DNA of 64,000 nucleotides from Hyphomicrobium zavarzinii ATCC 27496 (GCF_000383415.1 NZ_KB911255.1:480001-544000); one strand, 5' to 3'; shown: positions 38,201-45,575, numbered from the stretch's first letter. Made by a program: numbers and translations. Notes: a model not told the origin generated them from the sequence alone.

Positions 38201-39882
38201 TGCACGAGTGCGGTGCGGTCGTAGGGGCGGCCCGTCTGGTTGCGGCCGACGAGCAGGGTTTCGACTTCCGCGTCCGACATGAGCGGAAGATCCGCGACCT
38301 TTTCGGGTGCGCTCTTGCTCGCTAACGCCGAGAAAACCGCCTGGATCTGACGTGAGATCGCATCGAGAGCGGTGCGCGGCAGACGAGCCGTGTCAGCGAG
38401 AACGTCAATGGCGTGTGCGCTGGGCGGAATGACGAAAGTGAGGATGCTTCCCGGGAGAGGCTCCGAGCTGGTGGATCCGCCCGTCAGTCGAATTGCGACC
38501 GTGGCGCGGCCGGGAGAAAGCTTTGGATTGCAGTTAACGAGATCTCCGGCATAGCCGCGGCGGCGGCGGGCTTCGGCCAGCTCCTTTGCGACGGAGGTGG
38601 AGAGAGAAGCTGTCGTCGTGTCCGATGCGACCTCGAGAGTCAGAGGGACGGCCGGTGCGATATAGCCCGCGAACGTAGCGCTGTCCGCGGCGAGGCGGTC
38701 GCCGACGAGGGCGATCCGGAAGCGGGACTGGTTGCCTGTGCGCGCAAAAAATGCGGCAAGCGCCGAGACAGTCCGCTCCGCCTCCCAGGTCTCGGGCAGG
38801 GGAAGCTGGATGGTCTCATACGCGGGGATCGCGCCGTCGTCTTTCGGCAGCACGCCGTTGAGATCGGGATCGCGCGCCTCCGTGAGGCGATCGCGGAAAT
38901 AGCTCTCGTTCTTCGCCAGCTCGTGCGTCAGCTCCGTGAGCCGGATGCTTTCGTCTGCGTCGAGCGGGCGGATCACCTCGCCCTTGGCGAGAACCGCGCT
39001 GGGATCGACAGCCTCACCCGCGCTGTCGCGGAGTGCCTTGATACGCACGCTGCCGTCGGCTGCGGCGAGGGTGGCGCCGCTCTTGTCGACATCGATCACC
39101 GTTCCTGGGCGCGCCGCGACGCTCGTCGTGTCGATTTCGAGATCGGTCACGGCGTAGGCGCCGGATGCGGTTCTGATCTTGGGCAGGCAGAGCGGGTTTG
39201 CGTAGCGCTGGCCGAAGGAGAGCGCGCGCTGAAGACGTCCGATCTGGCTGACCGACTGGCGGAAGTCTAGGGTGGCGGCGGCTTCGGGGCGTTTTGTCTT
39301 CCCGAAGTAGAGGCGCTCGCCGAAGGATTGCGGGCGGCCTTCGAGGCTTCCGCTCTCGATCTTCTCGATCAGCTCGGAGAACGAGGCAATGCCAGCTTCG
39401 AAGCACTTCGTATTCAGCGTGAGCGCTGTGTCATCGTCGCTGATCTCGAAGGCGCGCTCGGCGTAGATCGCGCCCTCGTCGATCCCCTCCGACAGTGCGT
39501 GCCAGGTGACGCCGTAGCCGGTCTCTCCGGCCAGGATGGCCCAGACCGGCGTGTTGAGGCCTGCGTAGCGAGGCAGAGGGCCATCATGGAAGTTCGCCGA
39601 GCCTTCACGCGCGCGCTGCCAGACACCCTTGGGGATGAGCCGGAGATTGGCGATGCTGAAGAACCAGTCGTAGGTGTAGGGCGCGAGATCCTGCTCGAGG
39701 CTGGCGCCGGGCGCCAGGGTCGGGATGCCGTGCCCTTTGGCCCAGGACGCGACCTGATCGTTGGCCGTAACGACCGCTTCGATCTTGTGCTGCCGCTCTC
39801 GCAGCGCCTCTCCGCATTGGACGAGGAGCGATTCATCGCCCATCACCACACACGCAATCTTCTTTGCTGCGGCTTGCGTCAT
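35209..39882 (-). CDS. NRPS-like protein: formyltransferase-A(luciferase-like insert)-PCP
   Basis: 1557 residues. N-terminal formyltransferase domain about 1-300 with NFHDGPLPRYAGLN near 95 and VTWHALSEGIDEGAI (catalytic Asn/His/Asp set). Adenylation domain from about 560 with VIYTSGSTGRPKG near 700. After FDISVLELFW the A domain is interrupted at about 790-1150 by a luciferase-like FMN monooxygenase (MDFSLYFWGNDDG, WTPERHFHAFGG, RAGSCVLPLHHPARVAEEWA, FASGWMPEDF), then resumes at NMYGPTETTIW. Carrier with DNFFTLGGHSL near 1484. There is no condensation or thioesterase domain. This is the MupA/Atu3671 type of architecture. My manual pocket alignment reads D-I-L-Q-F-G-M-I-W-K, close to the glycine code. 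ATG 39882 follows AGGG; the frame is open to 39945. Confidence 0.92.
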   Translation of the reverse strand: MTQAAAKKIACVVMGDESLLVQCGEALRERQHKIEAVVTANDQVASWAKGHGIPTLAPGASLEQDLAPYTYDWFFSIANLRLIPKGVWQRAREGSANFHDGPLPRYAGLNTPVWAILAGETGYGVTWHALSEGIDEGAIYAERAFEISDDDTALTLNTKCFEAGIASFSELIEKIESGSLEGRPQSFGERLYFGKTKRPEAAATLDFRQSVSQIGRLQRALSFGQRYANPLCLPKIRTASGAYAVTDLEIDTTSVAARPGTVIDVDKSGATLAAADGSVRIKALRDSAGEAVDPSAVLAKGEVIRPLDADESIRLTELTHELAKNESYFRDRLTEARDPDLNGVLPKDDGAIPAYETIQLPLPETWEAERTVSALAAFFARTGNQSRFRIALVGDRLAADSATFAGYIAPAVPLTLEVASDTTTASLSTSVAKELAEARRRRGYAGDLVNCNPKLSPGRATVAIRLTGGSTSSEPLPGSILTFVIPPSAHAIDVLADTARLPRTALDAISRQIQAVFSALASKSAPEKVADLPLMSDAEVETLLVGRNQTGRPYDRTALVHRLIEQQAARTPDATALICEDEKLTYRDLDARANRVAETLVSLGVKPDTLVGLYVHRSCDLVVGALAILKAGGAYVPLDPIYPKDRIALMIEDSGLSIVLTEKGLQPPVGTSAVHVLSVEEAASKASAAASAPQTETTSANLAYVIYTSGSTGRPKGVMVEHRNVVNFFAGMDDRIPRAADTQPVWLAVTSLSFDISVLELFWTLANGFAVVVHTSQQRAATTAKRRQGAHAPMDFSLYFWGNDDGAGPRKYQLLLKGARYADTRGFRAVWTPERHFHAFGGPYPNPSVTGAAVAAVTRNLDIRAGSCVLPLHHPARVAEEWAVIDNISNGRAGIAFASGWMPEDFLLRPENAPPNNKSAMLRDIDAVRRLWRGEAVQFDAPGGKQVNVLTQPRPVSKELPIWVTTAGNPDTYREAARLGANVLTHLLGQSIDEVADKIRIYRETLAETGRNPADYTVTLMLHTLIGHDREEVRAAAREPMKAYLRSAAALIKQYAWAFPAFKKPKGVTQPMDIDLQTLDPEEVDAIIEFAFLRYFDDSGLFGTFDDAMARTEQLKAIGVNEIACLIDFGVSTEVALQALEPLAEVVGAVHAQGNSIVDMGEHGSLAALVRRHGVTHMQCTPSMAAMILMSDEDRAALQSIRHLFIGGEALQPALLNDLRKTTAATVENMYGPTETTIWSSTGPATAAGSGAVPLGTPIANTQLYILDDARRLVPPGVPGELHIGGDGVTRGYLGRDDLTRERFLENPFVPGERVYRTGDLVRIGEDGEIHFLGRADHQVKVRGYRIELGEIEARIGLHPAVAEAVVMAREDEANDVRIVAYVRYEREPVPDAELKAHVRHALPDFMVPAHFVTMQSFPLTPNAKVDRKALPRPEEACRTKAPVEYIAPTNDLQLRLSDAFKKLLGVERVGAFDNFFTLGGHSLLAVQLHRDLKASIAPELTITDIYRFPTVAGLAGHIQDRGQAGKHLSQVADRAAARRQAMLGRRAVPERTRGVS

Positions 39883-40223
39883 GTCAGCCCTATAGAAATA
39901 CGACGTAGGTTCGGAGACCGCCCTGGAATTGACGGGAGGCGGCACGCGTCAAGAAAGGTCACTGTTTTCAGTGCCTTGGTCCGCATCCCTCTGGTTCCCG
40001 TTTGGGCGCATCTTAGCTTCTTTGCCACCATCCGTCAGACGAGCCCGAGCACATGGTGAAAGCGAACAATTTTCTGGATTCTAGCGCGGAAACCCCCTTC
40101 ACTTCCGTGGGCGGATAGAGTGATGGTTAACGGCGGGTGCTCGCAATATCATCCGGCGCTTCGGGAGCGGGCAGCCGGCGCGCTCGATTGACAACCTACC
40201 AGTTGGTAGGTAAAAAGTGGCAA
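39883..40223. promoter_or_regulatory. Divergent region between the formyltransferase-NRPS and tetR
   Basis: About 340 bp with no supported gene. The right end holds the tetR promoter and operator. TTAACCAT occurs on the minus strand at 40123-40130, facing the NRPS. The remainder shows nothing I can name. Confidence 0.45.
40188..40216 (+). promoter_or_regulatory. tetR promoter with palindromic operator in the spacer
   Basis: TTGACA at 40188-40193 is a perfect -35 box. 17 bases later TAAAAA at 40211-40216 is a fair -10 box. The spacer is almost exactly filled by the palindrome ACCTACCAGTTGGTAGGT (40194-40211; 8-base arms, 2-base centre). The TetR start follows 8 bases after the -10 box, so the transcript leader would be very short or the transcript nearly leaderless. 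The layout implies autorepression. Confidence 0.72.
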
Positions 40224-40793
40224 ATGACGACCATGGATACCAAGACAGCTTTGCTCGCGGAGGCGGAGAGCCTCGTGCGTACCGTCGGGTATGCTGCTTT
40301 CAGCTATGCCGACCTTTCGGAGCGCGTCGGGATACGCAAGGCCAGCATCCACCATCACTTTCCCACCAAGGAGAGCTTGGGGAACGCGCTGATCGACTCT
40401 TATCTCGAGCGCTTCCAGGCTGAGCTCGCCAAGCTTTCGGAGCGCCGGCTCGACACCAAGGGCAAGCTTCTGGCTTACGGCGATTTCTTCGTTCAGGGAT
40501 TACGCGATCGGCAGATGCCCCTTTGCGGCGCATTGGCTGCAGATGCGGCCTATCTGCCGCCTTCGATGCAAGGGCGCGTCGAGCATTTCTTTCGTATTCA
40601 TCTCGAGTGGCTGGAGCAGACGCTTCGCTCCGGTGTGTCGAGCGGCGATGTTCGCGCCGATCTCAAGCCCGAGCGGGCGGCGCTTCTCGTGCTGAGCACG
40701 CTTCAAGGGGCGAGCCTCGTCGCGTGGGCCTTGAAAGATCCCAGCACCATTCGTCCCGCCCTCAAGGAGGTCGTGGACAGCCTTGCGACGTAA
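40224..40793 (+). CDS. TetR/AcrR-family transcriptional regulator
   Basis: 189 residues. The N-terminal helix-turn-helix is clear: LVRTVGYAAFSYADLSERVG followed by IRKASIHHHFPTKESLGNAL. The C-terminal ligand domain (FVQGLRDRQMPLCGALAADA) resembles the AcrR/YcdC-like group. ATG 40224 is used; ATG 40233 is an alternative. A palindromic operator lies in its promoter, and a degenerate copy precedes the next gene, 43 bp after its stop. It probably represses itself and the downstream metallohydrolase/SoxYZ pair. The ligand is unknown. Confidence 0.88.
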   Translation: MTTMDTKTALLAEAESLVRTVGYAAFSYADLSERVGIRKASIHHHFPTKESLGNALIDSYLERFQAELAKLSERRLDTKGKLLAYGDFFVQGLRDRQMPLCGALAADAAYLPPSMQGRVEHFFRIHLEWLEQTLRSGVSSGDVRADLKPERAALLVLSTLQGASLVAWALKDPSTIRPALKEVVDSLAT

Positions 40794-40810
40794 TTTTTTG
40801 GATCGATAGA

Positions 40811-40824
40811 CTACCGACTGGAAG
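40811..40824. promoter_or_regulatory. Degenerate copy of the TetR operator
   Basis: CTACCGACTGGAAG resembles the core of the upstream palindrome (CTACCAGTTGGTAG), with 10 of 14 positions shared. It lies just before the ribosome-binding site (GGAAGGAAG) of the metallohydrolase. It may be a second, weaker TetR site. Confidence 0.35.
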
Positions 40825-40836
40825 GAAGTCGGACCG

Positions 40837-41889
40837 ATGGAAAAACTGGCGGATCGTTCGCGTCTTGAAGGAAAAGGTGCGGGAAGGCGAAAAGCCCTCG
40901 CGCCCGACGCGGAGTTGCTTTCGCGGGAGATCGAGGCGGCACATTCCCTTTCGCGCCGGACCTTTCTTGCCGCAACGTTCGCATTGGCTGCGCCAGTACT
41001 GCGATATGTGCCTGCGCGAGCGGGTGCGCCGTCCGCACTTTCGGTAAGCGAGGTGGCGCCGGGGGTCTTCGTTCATCAGGGGCTCTACGAGGAGCAGTCT
41101 CCGCAAAACAGGGGTGATATCGCGAACGCGAGCTTCATCGTCGGCAAGGACGCTGTGGCGGTCATCGACACGTCGGGCAGCTTCAAAGTGGGCCGGGAGC
41201 TGCACGCAGCGATCCGAGGCGTGACGGACCGGCCAATCAAGTACGTCATCAACACGCACATGCATCCAGATCATGTGCTGGGCAATGCGGCCTTCAAGGC
41301 GGACAGGCCGGACTATGTCGGTCATCACAAGCTACAACGCGCGCTCGCCATGCGGGCCGATAGCTATCTCCAGTCCAACAAGCTGATGCTCGGCGACGAG
41401 GCGTTCGAAGGCTCGGAGATCGTGCTGCCCACCGTGCTGGTGGAGGACAAGCTGTCGCTCGATCTGGGCGGGCGTAGCCTCGTCTGCGAGCCCCAGAAAA
41501 CGGCGCATACCGATAACGATCTCATAATCACGGATACGGCAACCGACACGCTGTTTCTCGGCGACCTGCTGTTCTCCGTCCATATTCCGACGATCGACGG
41601 CTCCATCAAGGGCTGGCTTTCGCTGCTGGACGAGCTTGCGACGCGGAAAGCGGCGCGCGTGGTGCCGGGGCACGGACCTCCAGCCATGGAGTTCCCAGGC
41701 GCGCTCGATGCCGAGCGGAAATACCTGTCCACGGTGGCCAGCGATGTCCGCAAGCTGATCGCTGACAACAAGACGATGAGCGAGGCCGCCAAAACCGCCG
41801 CGCTTTCGGAACGGGCGGATTGGAAACTGTTCGACACCTTCCACGTGCGAAACGTGACCACGGCGTTCGCGGAGTTGGAATGGGACTGA
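40837..41889 (+). CDS. Tat-exported zinc metallohydrolase of the quinoprotein relay type
   Basis: 350 residues. SRRTFLAATFALAAP near residue 38 is a twin-arginine signal, unusually far from the start. The metallo-beta-lactamase fold has THMHPDHVLGN (HxHxDH), AHTDNDLII, FLGDLLF and PGHGPP. It resembles SoxH-like proteins annotated as 'quinoprotein relay system zinc metallohydrolase', which are found with PQQ alcohol dehydrogenases. The next gene, a SoxYZ-like carrier 40 bp on, supports this. GGAAGGAAG precedes the ATG. No dehydrogenase gene is in the window. Confidence 0.82.
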   Translation: MEKLADRSRLEGKGAGRRKALAPDAELLSREIEAAHSLSRRTFLAATFALAAPVLRYVPARAGAPSALSVSEVAPGVFVHQGLYEEQSPQNRGDIANASFIVGKDAVAVIDTSGSFKVGRELHAAIRGVTDRPIKYVINTHMHPDHVLGNAAFKADRPDYVGHHKLQRALAMRADSYLQSNKLMLGDEAFEGSEIVLPTVLVEDKLSLDLGGRSLVCEPQKTAHTDNDLIITDTATDTLFLGDLLFSVHIPTIDGSIKGWLSLLDELATRKAARVVPGHGPPAMEFPGALDAERKYLSTVASDVRKLIADNKTMSEAAKTAALSERADWKLFDTFHVRNVTTAFAELEWD

Positions 41890-41929
41890 CCGAGACAAGA
41901 GCAACAAGATCAATCGAGGAGGATAGCCG

Positions 41930-42778
41930 GTGAGCAGGATTTTCAAGGTCGGAGGACTTGTCAGCGACGTAGGGCGCCGCACAGCGATCGCGGTTGCTCT
42001 CGCGCTTGGTGTGGCGGGAATGTCTTTGCCTGCCGTTGCCGGCGATGAAGACCTTTGGCCGTCGCTGCGCAAGGAAGTCTTCGGTGAAAGAGCGATCGTC
42101 GAGGGCGACGGCCTCATTGTGATCGACGCGCCGGAGCGGGCGGAGGACGCAGCGATCGTTCCGATCACCATGCGCGTGCCGCCCAGCGTCAAGGGCGCGC
42201 TGAAGTCGCTCACGCTGATCATCGACCAAAACCCGGCGCCCGTGGCAGCTGCGTTCACGTTCGGTCCTGCCGCCGGGGATGGCGGCGGAGAGCGGCGCAT
42301 GACCACGCGCGTACGCATCGATACCTACTCGTATGTGCGCGCCATCGTGGAGACCAGCGATGGCACGCTGCACATGGCAAAGACTTTCGTAAAGGCGTCC
42401 GGCGGATGCTCGGCGCCCGCACCCAAGGATATCGACGGCGCGAGTTCGGATCTCGGGAAGATCGTCGTGAAGAGCTTCGATCCTGCGCTCGAGACGACGC
42501 CGCTTCGGGAAGCGCAAATCATGATCCGTCACCCGAACATCAACGGGCTTCAGATGGACCCGGTAACGCGCGCCTATACACCTGCGCGGTTCGTGAAGAC
42601 GATGACGGTCAATCGGGGCGAGGATCTCGTTTTCCGGGTTGAGACCAGCATCTCGATCTCATCCGATCCGCACTATCGCTTCACCTACGCCAACACAAAG
42701 AACAACGAGCTCGACGTCGTCGCCATCGACACCGACGAGACCGAGTTCAAGGGCGAGACCCGTCACAAAGGTCTTTGA
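41930..42778 (+). CDS. Fused SoxY-SoxZ-like carrier protein (quinoprotein dehydrogenase-associated)
   Basis: 282 residues. The signal peptide is near TAIAVALALGVAGMSLPAVAG. The N-terminal half is SoxY-like and carries a single exposed cysteine in KASGGCSAPAP, comparable to the GGCGG arm of SoxY. The C-terminal half is SoxZ-like (MIRHPNINGLQMDPVTRAYT, VETSISISSDPHYRFTY). Fused carriers of this kind accompany PQQ-dependent dehydrogenases and the zinc hydrolase just upstream. The GTG at 41930 has GAGGAGGAT 6 bases before it. Confidence 0.85.
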   Translation: MSRIFKVGGLVSDVGRRTAIAVALALGVAGMSLPAVAGDEDLWPSLRKEVFGERAIVEGDGLIVIDAPERAEDAAIVPITMRVPPSVKGALKSLTLIIDQNPAPVAAAFTFGPAAGDGGGERRMTTRVRIDTYSYVRAIVETSDGTLHMAKTFVKASGGCSAPAPKDIDGASSDLGKIVVKSFDPALETTPLREAQIMIRHPNINGLQMDPVTRAYTPARFVKTMTVNRGEDLVFRVETSISISSDPHYRFTYANTKNNELDVVAIDTDETEFKGETRHKGL

Positions 42779-42794
42779 CGGTTGCAAACGAAAT

Positions 42795-42824
42795 GCCCGC
42801 AGCCGGTGTGGTTTGGCTGCGGGC
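42795..42824 (-). terminator. Hairpin between convergent SoxYZ-like and btuB genes
   Basis: Perfect 10-base arms (42795-42804 and 42815-42824) around a 10-base loop. On the minus strand it is followed by ATTTCGTTTG, a weak T-tract, so it probably ends btuB transcription. Confidence 0.65.
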
Positions 42825-42879
42825 GCGCGACGAAGTGACGGGAGCGTGGGGGCACTCCATCGCTTTCCGAGTTCTTCTC

Positions 42880-44988
42880 TTAGCGATACTTGGCCCAGTG
42901 GGCTGTAGAGGGATCCTCGAGCTTGATCCGCACGCCGCCGTAGGCTGCCAAGCCAAGCGTATTGTAGCCCAGGATCTCCTGATACTGCTCATCCAGCAGG
43001 TTATCGACACGTCCGAAGATCTCGAACTGCGGCGTGACCTCGTAGGATCCCGCGATGTTCACGAGCCAATAGTCGTCCAGCACGACGTTCTGGAAGCTCA
43101 CGAAGTCGGTGTCTTCCGTCTGGCCGTTGTAGATCGCCGCAAGGTTGAGATTTCCGCGGCCACCATCGAAGCTGTAGTTCACGTCGCCACGCCCCGCGTG
43201 CTCGGGGCGGCGGATCTCGATGGAGCCGTCGGGGTTGGAAGCGTCGAGGTAGGTGTAGCTGGCGCCGATTGTCAGGCCCTGCATCACGGCGAGACGGCCT
43301 GAAATCTCCACACCCTTGCGCTCGCTCACACCGAGCTGATTGTACATGGAGTTACCGGAGCTGGTGATCTCGTTCTTGAGGTCGGCTTCGAAGTAGGTCA
43401 CGTCCAGGATAGCGCGGCCCTTGAGGAAGCTGAACTCCACACCGGCGTCCCAGCTGTAGGATTCCTCGGGAACCAGGTTCGGGTTTCCGATGAAGTTACC
43501 GAGAACGGTGCCGAACTGCTCGAACATGCCGGGCAGGGCAACGCTGGTGCCGGTGCTGGTGTGCGGCCTCAGGCCGATCTCAGGCAAATTCAGCGACGCG
43601 TTGACGTTCCAGGTCGTGAAATCGGCGAACGTATCGTTGTTGTCACGACGGATCGTGCCGCCCACGAACAAGCGGTCGTAGAAGCCCGTGCGGTATTCGC
43701 CGACCGTCGCCACGTGACCGCGCTCGCGGGTGAGCGCGTCGGTGTAGCTGTATCCCGGGGTGAACTCCTCGTCCTTCTTCTCGATGAAGCCGCTGATGCT
43801 GTGCTTCGATTGCAGAAGCTCAGGTGTCGAGAAGCGATAGGTGGCGAGGTAGGAGTAGGTTTCGGCGATGGAGTCGTTCGTTGAGACGCCGCCCCAGGGG
43901 CCCGATGCGAAGTACCAGGAGTCCGTGTCGGTCCGGTTGGCTTTGACCACGTGCGTGAGCGCGCCTCCCAGCATGTCCCACCGCAGGTTCACGCCGCCGA
44001 GGAAGAGATCCGTCTTGGAATAGTCCGGCGCATCGCCCACGCTGTTGTAAGGGGTTTGGGGGCGCGGCATGTAAAGATCGGGGTCGGAGTTGACGAGCTT
44101 GTGCGAGTTGCGCACGAAGAAATCGAGCGTCATGCCCTGCATCAGGGTCACACCGCCTTTGACGTTGATGCTGGAGTTGTTCCAGGGATCGTCTTCCGTG
44201 CCCCAGATGTCCCAGTTGAAGCCGTCCTGCTCGCGGTAACCGGCGCTGATCGCCAGCCAGAACTGGTCGGTGCCGCCGGAAGCGCGGGCGGACACATCTC
44301 GCGTGCCATAGCTGCCGAACTCGGTCTTCGCAGCCAAGGTGATCGGGCCCTTGCCGCCCTTCGTGATGACGTTGACGACGCCACCGATCGCCTTCGAGCC
44401 GTAGATACCGCTCTGTCCGCCGCGAATGACCTCAATGCGCTCGATGTCGTCGGCCATGAGGTTCGACCAGTCGAATTCGTTGCCGGTGGCCGCGGAGGCG
44501 TCGATGCCGTCGATGAGCACGAGGGTGTGATTGCCTTCGGCGCCGCGGATACGGATTTGCGTGATGCCGCCTGCACTTCCCGATTGGCTGACCGAGACGC
44601 CCGGCAGGCTGCGAAGCGCGTCGGCGGCATGGCGGATCTGCTGCGCCTTGAGCTGGGCGCCGGTCACGACTGTGATGGCTGAGCCGATCTGATTGGCGGG
44701 GACGCCGGTCACGGTCTGGCCGTCGCCGCCGTTCGATGTGAGCGTGGCCGCATCAGCGGAATCCGCGGGGCCAGGGACGGCGTAGGATGACGGCGAGCCA
44801 GTGGTCTTGCTCACCTTTGTTTTGGGCTTCTCGACGGTCGCGCCTTCGACGACCAGCGGCGGAAGCTCCTCCGCTTCCTGGGCTACGGCGGGCGTCGCGA
44901 GCGTCACAAGCGTGGCGCTGGTCGAGAGCAGAAGCGCTTTCAAGACACCTTTTGGCGCCGATGTCGCGGCGATATTACGATACGTCAC
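42880..44988 (-). CDS. btuB: TonB-dependent vitamin B12 receptor
   Basis: About 702 residues. Signal peptide around LLLSTSATLVTLATPAVAQ, a TonB-box-like LPPLVVEGA, then the plug domain: IRHAADALRSLPGVSVSQSG, QIRIRGAEGNHTLVLIDGID and DIERIEVIRGGQSGIYGSKA. The barrel ends with the typical FGRVDNLLDEQYQEILGYNT and a final strand. It should carry cobalamins across the outer membrane. The GTG at 44988 follows GGGGGA; the frame is open to 45129. A B12 riboswitch about 260 bp upstream on the same strand supports the substrate assignment. Confidence 0.9.
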   Translation of the reverse strand: MTYRNIAATSAPKGVLKALLLSTSATLVTLATPAVAQEAEELPPLVVEGATVEKPKTKVSKTTGSPSSYAVPGPADSADAATLTSNGGDGQTVTGVPANQIGSAITVVTGAQLKAQQIRHAADALRSLPGVSVSQSGSAGGITQIRIRGAEGNHTLVLIDGIDASAATGNEFDWSNLMADDIERIEVIRGGQSGIYGSKAIGGVVNVITKGGKGPITLAAKTEFGSYGTRDVSARASGGTDQFWLAISAGYREQDGFNWDIWGTEDDPWNNSSINVKGGVTLMQGMTLDFFVRNSHKLVNSDPDLYMPRPQTPYNSVGDAPDYSKTDLFLGGVNLRWDMLGGALTHVVKANRTDTDSWYFASGPWGGVSTNDSIAETYSYLATYRFSTPELLQSKHSISGFIEKKDEEFTPGYSYTDALTRERGHVATVGEYRTGFYDRLFVGGTIRRDNNDTFADFTTWNVNASLNLPEIGLRPHTSTGTSVALPGMFEQFGTVLGNFIGNPNLVPEESYSWDAGVEFSFLKGRAILDVTYFEADLKNEITSSGNSMYNQLGVSERKGVEISGRLAVMQGLTIGASYTYLDASNPDGSIEIRRPEHAGRGDVNYSFDGGRGNLNLAAIYNGQTEDTDFVSFQNVVLDDYWLVNIAGSYEVTPQFEIFGRVDNLLDEQYQEILGYNTLGLAAYGGVRIKLEDPSTAHWAKYR

Positions 44989-45130
44989 AAATTCCCCCGT
45001 CACGAGTGATGGACGGGAACTCCGGCAGGTCGGCCCGACGGCTCGCAACGGCGGCACACAATGCGAAGGCGCCGCAAGTATCGCGGCACGATGCATTGCC
45101 CGCCATACGCGAGCGTTCTTGGTTCTCAAA

Positions 45131-45187
45131 TCAGGTGGGTATCGAGACCCTGGGCATGCCTGACGTTGCTCCCATTCGGTTGCACAT
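45131..45187 (-). CDS. Possible 18-codon leader ORF in the btuB leader
   Basis: ATG at 45187 and stop at 45131 give MCNRMGATSGMPRVSIPT. It lies between the B12 aptamer and btuB, inside a segment that is repeated after the second riboswitch. There the equivalent start (46757) begins MRNRTEAASG but stays open into the next gene. Coding is unproven; the similarity may only reflect conserved RNA structure. Confidence 0.2.
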   Translation of the reverse strand: MCNRMGATSGMPRVSIPT

Positions 45188-45250
45188 CAGCCGCCACTAC
45201 GGGTAACCGTTCCAACGCGCGTCCCGCACGTAGGATGGGCGACTCGTGCC
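45159..45250 (-). repeat. Conserved post-aptamer segment, copy 1
   Basis: About 92 bp just downstream of the btuB riboswitch. It matches 46731-46820, downstream of the second riboswitch, at about four of five positions by eye, with a fully conserved core around CATCAGCCGCCACTACGG. Its fixed position after the aptamer suggests a shared expression platform. Confidence 0.7.
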
Positions 45251-45455
45251 GGCAGGTCTCCTGGCTCACGGCTCAAGCGTCTCTTTACCTGCCTTCCCGG
45301 TTGCCCAATTGGGGGCCGCCAGTGGCGTCGTTGGTAGAGACTCGCCGTTTACAGTTGCGGGAGCAGCCTCGGCTTCGACGTGCTGCGCTTTTCAGCGCTC
45401 GCGTCACACCGTGTTCCCTCTTAGTCGCCGCCTGCTTGCGCAGATGGTGACACCG
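45248..45455 (-). promoter_or_regulatory. Cobalamin riboswitch upstream of btuB
   Basis: Read on the minus strand, the segment shows the ordered B12-aptamer blocks: GGGAACACGGTG, GCTGCTCCCGCAACTGTAAA, GCCACTGG, CGGGAAGGC, and the B12 box GCCAGGAGACCTGCC at 45251-45265. High adenosylcobalamin is expected to reduce btuB expression. The switch type (transcription or translation) cannot be decided; no clear terminator T-run follows. Confidence 0.95.
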
Positions 45456-45575
45456 TCACGTTTCTTAGAGCGCCTCAAGGGAGGGGCAGAGTCAATGTGC
45501 AAACCTCGAACTCTTCCAACAGCACCTCCATGCGAGACACATCTGCCACACTCCTGATGTGGAGCGTTGCGCAGG

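Noticed and set aside
45131-45575. A transposon or mobile origin for the repeated leader segments
   Set aside because: No transposase, terminal inverted repeats or target duplications; the repeats keep a fixed position relative to the B12 aptamers, so a leader duplication explains them.
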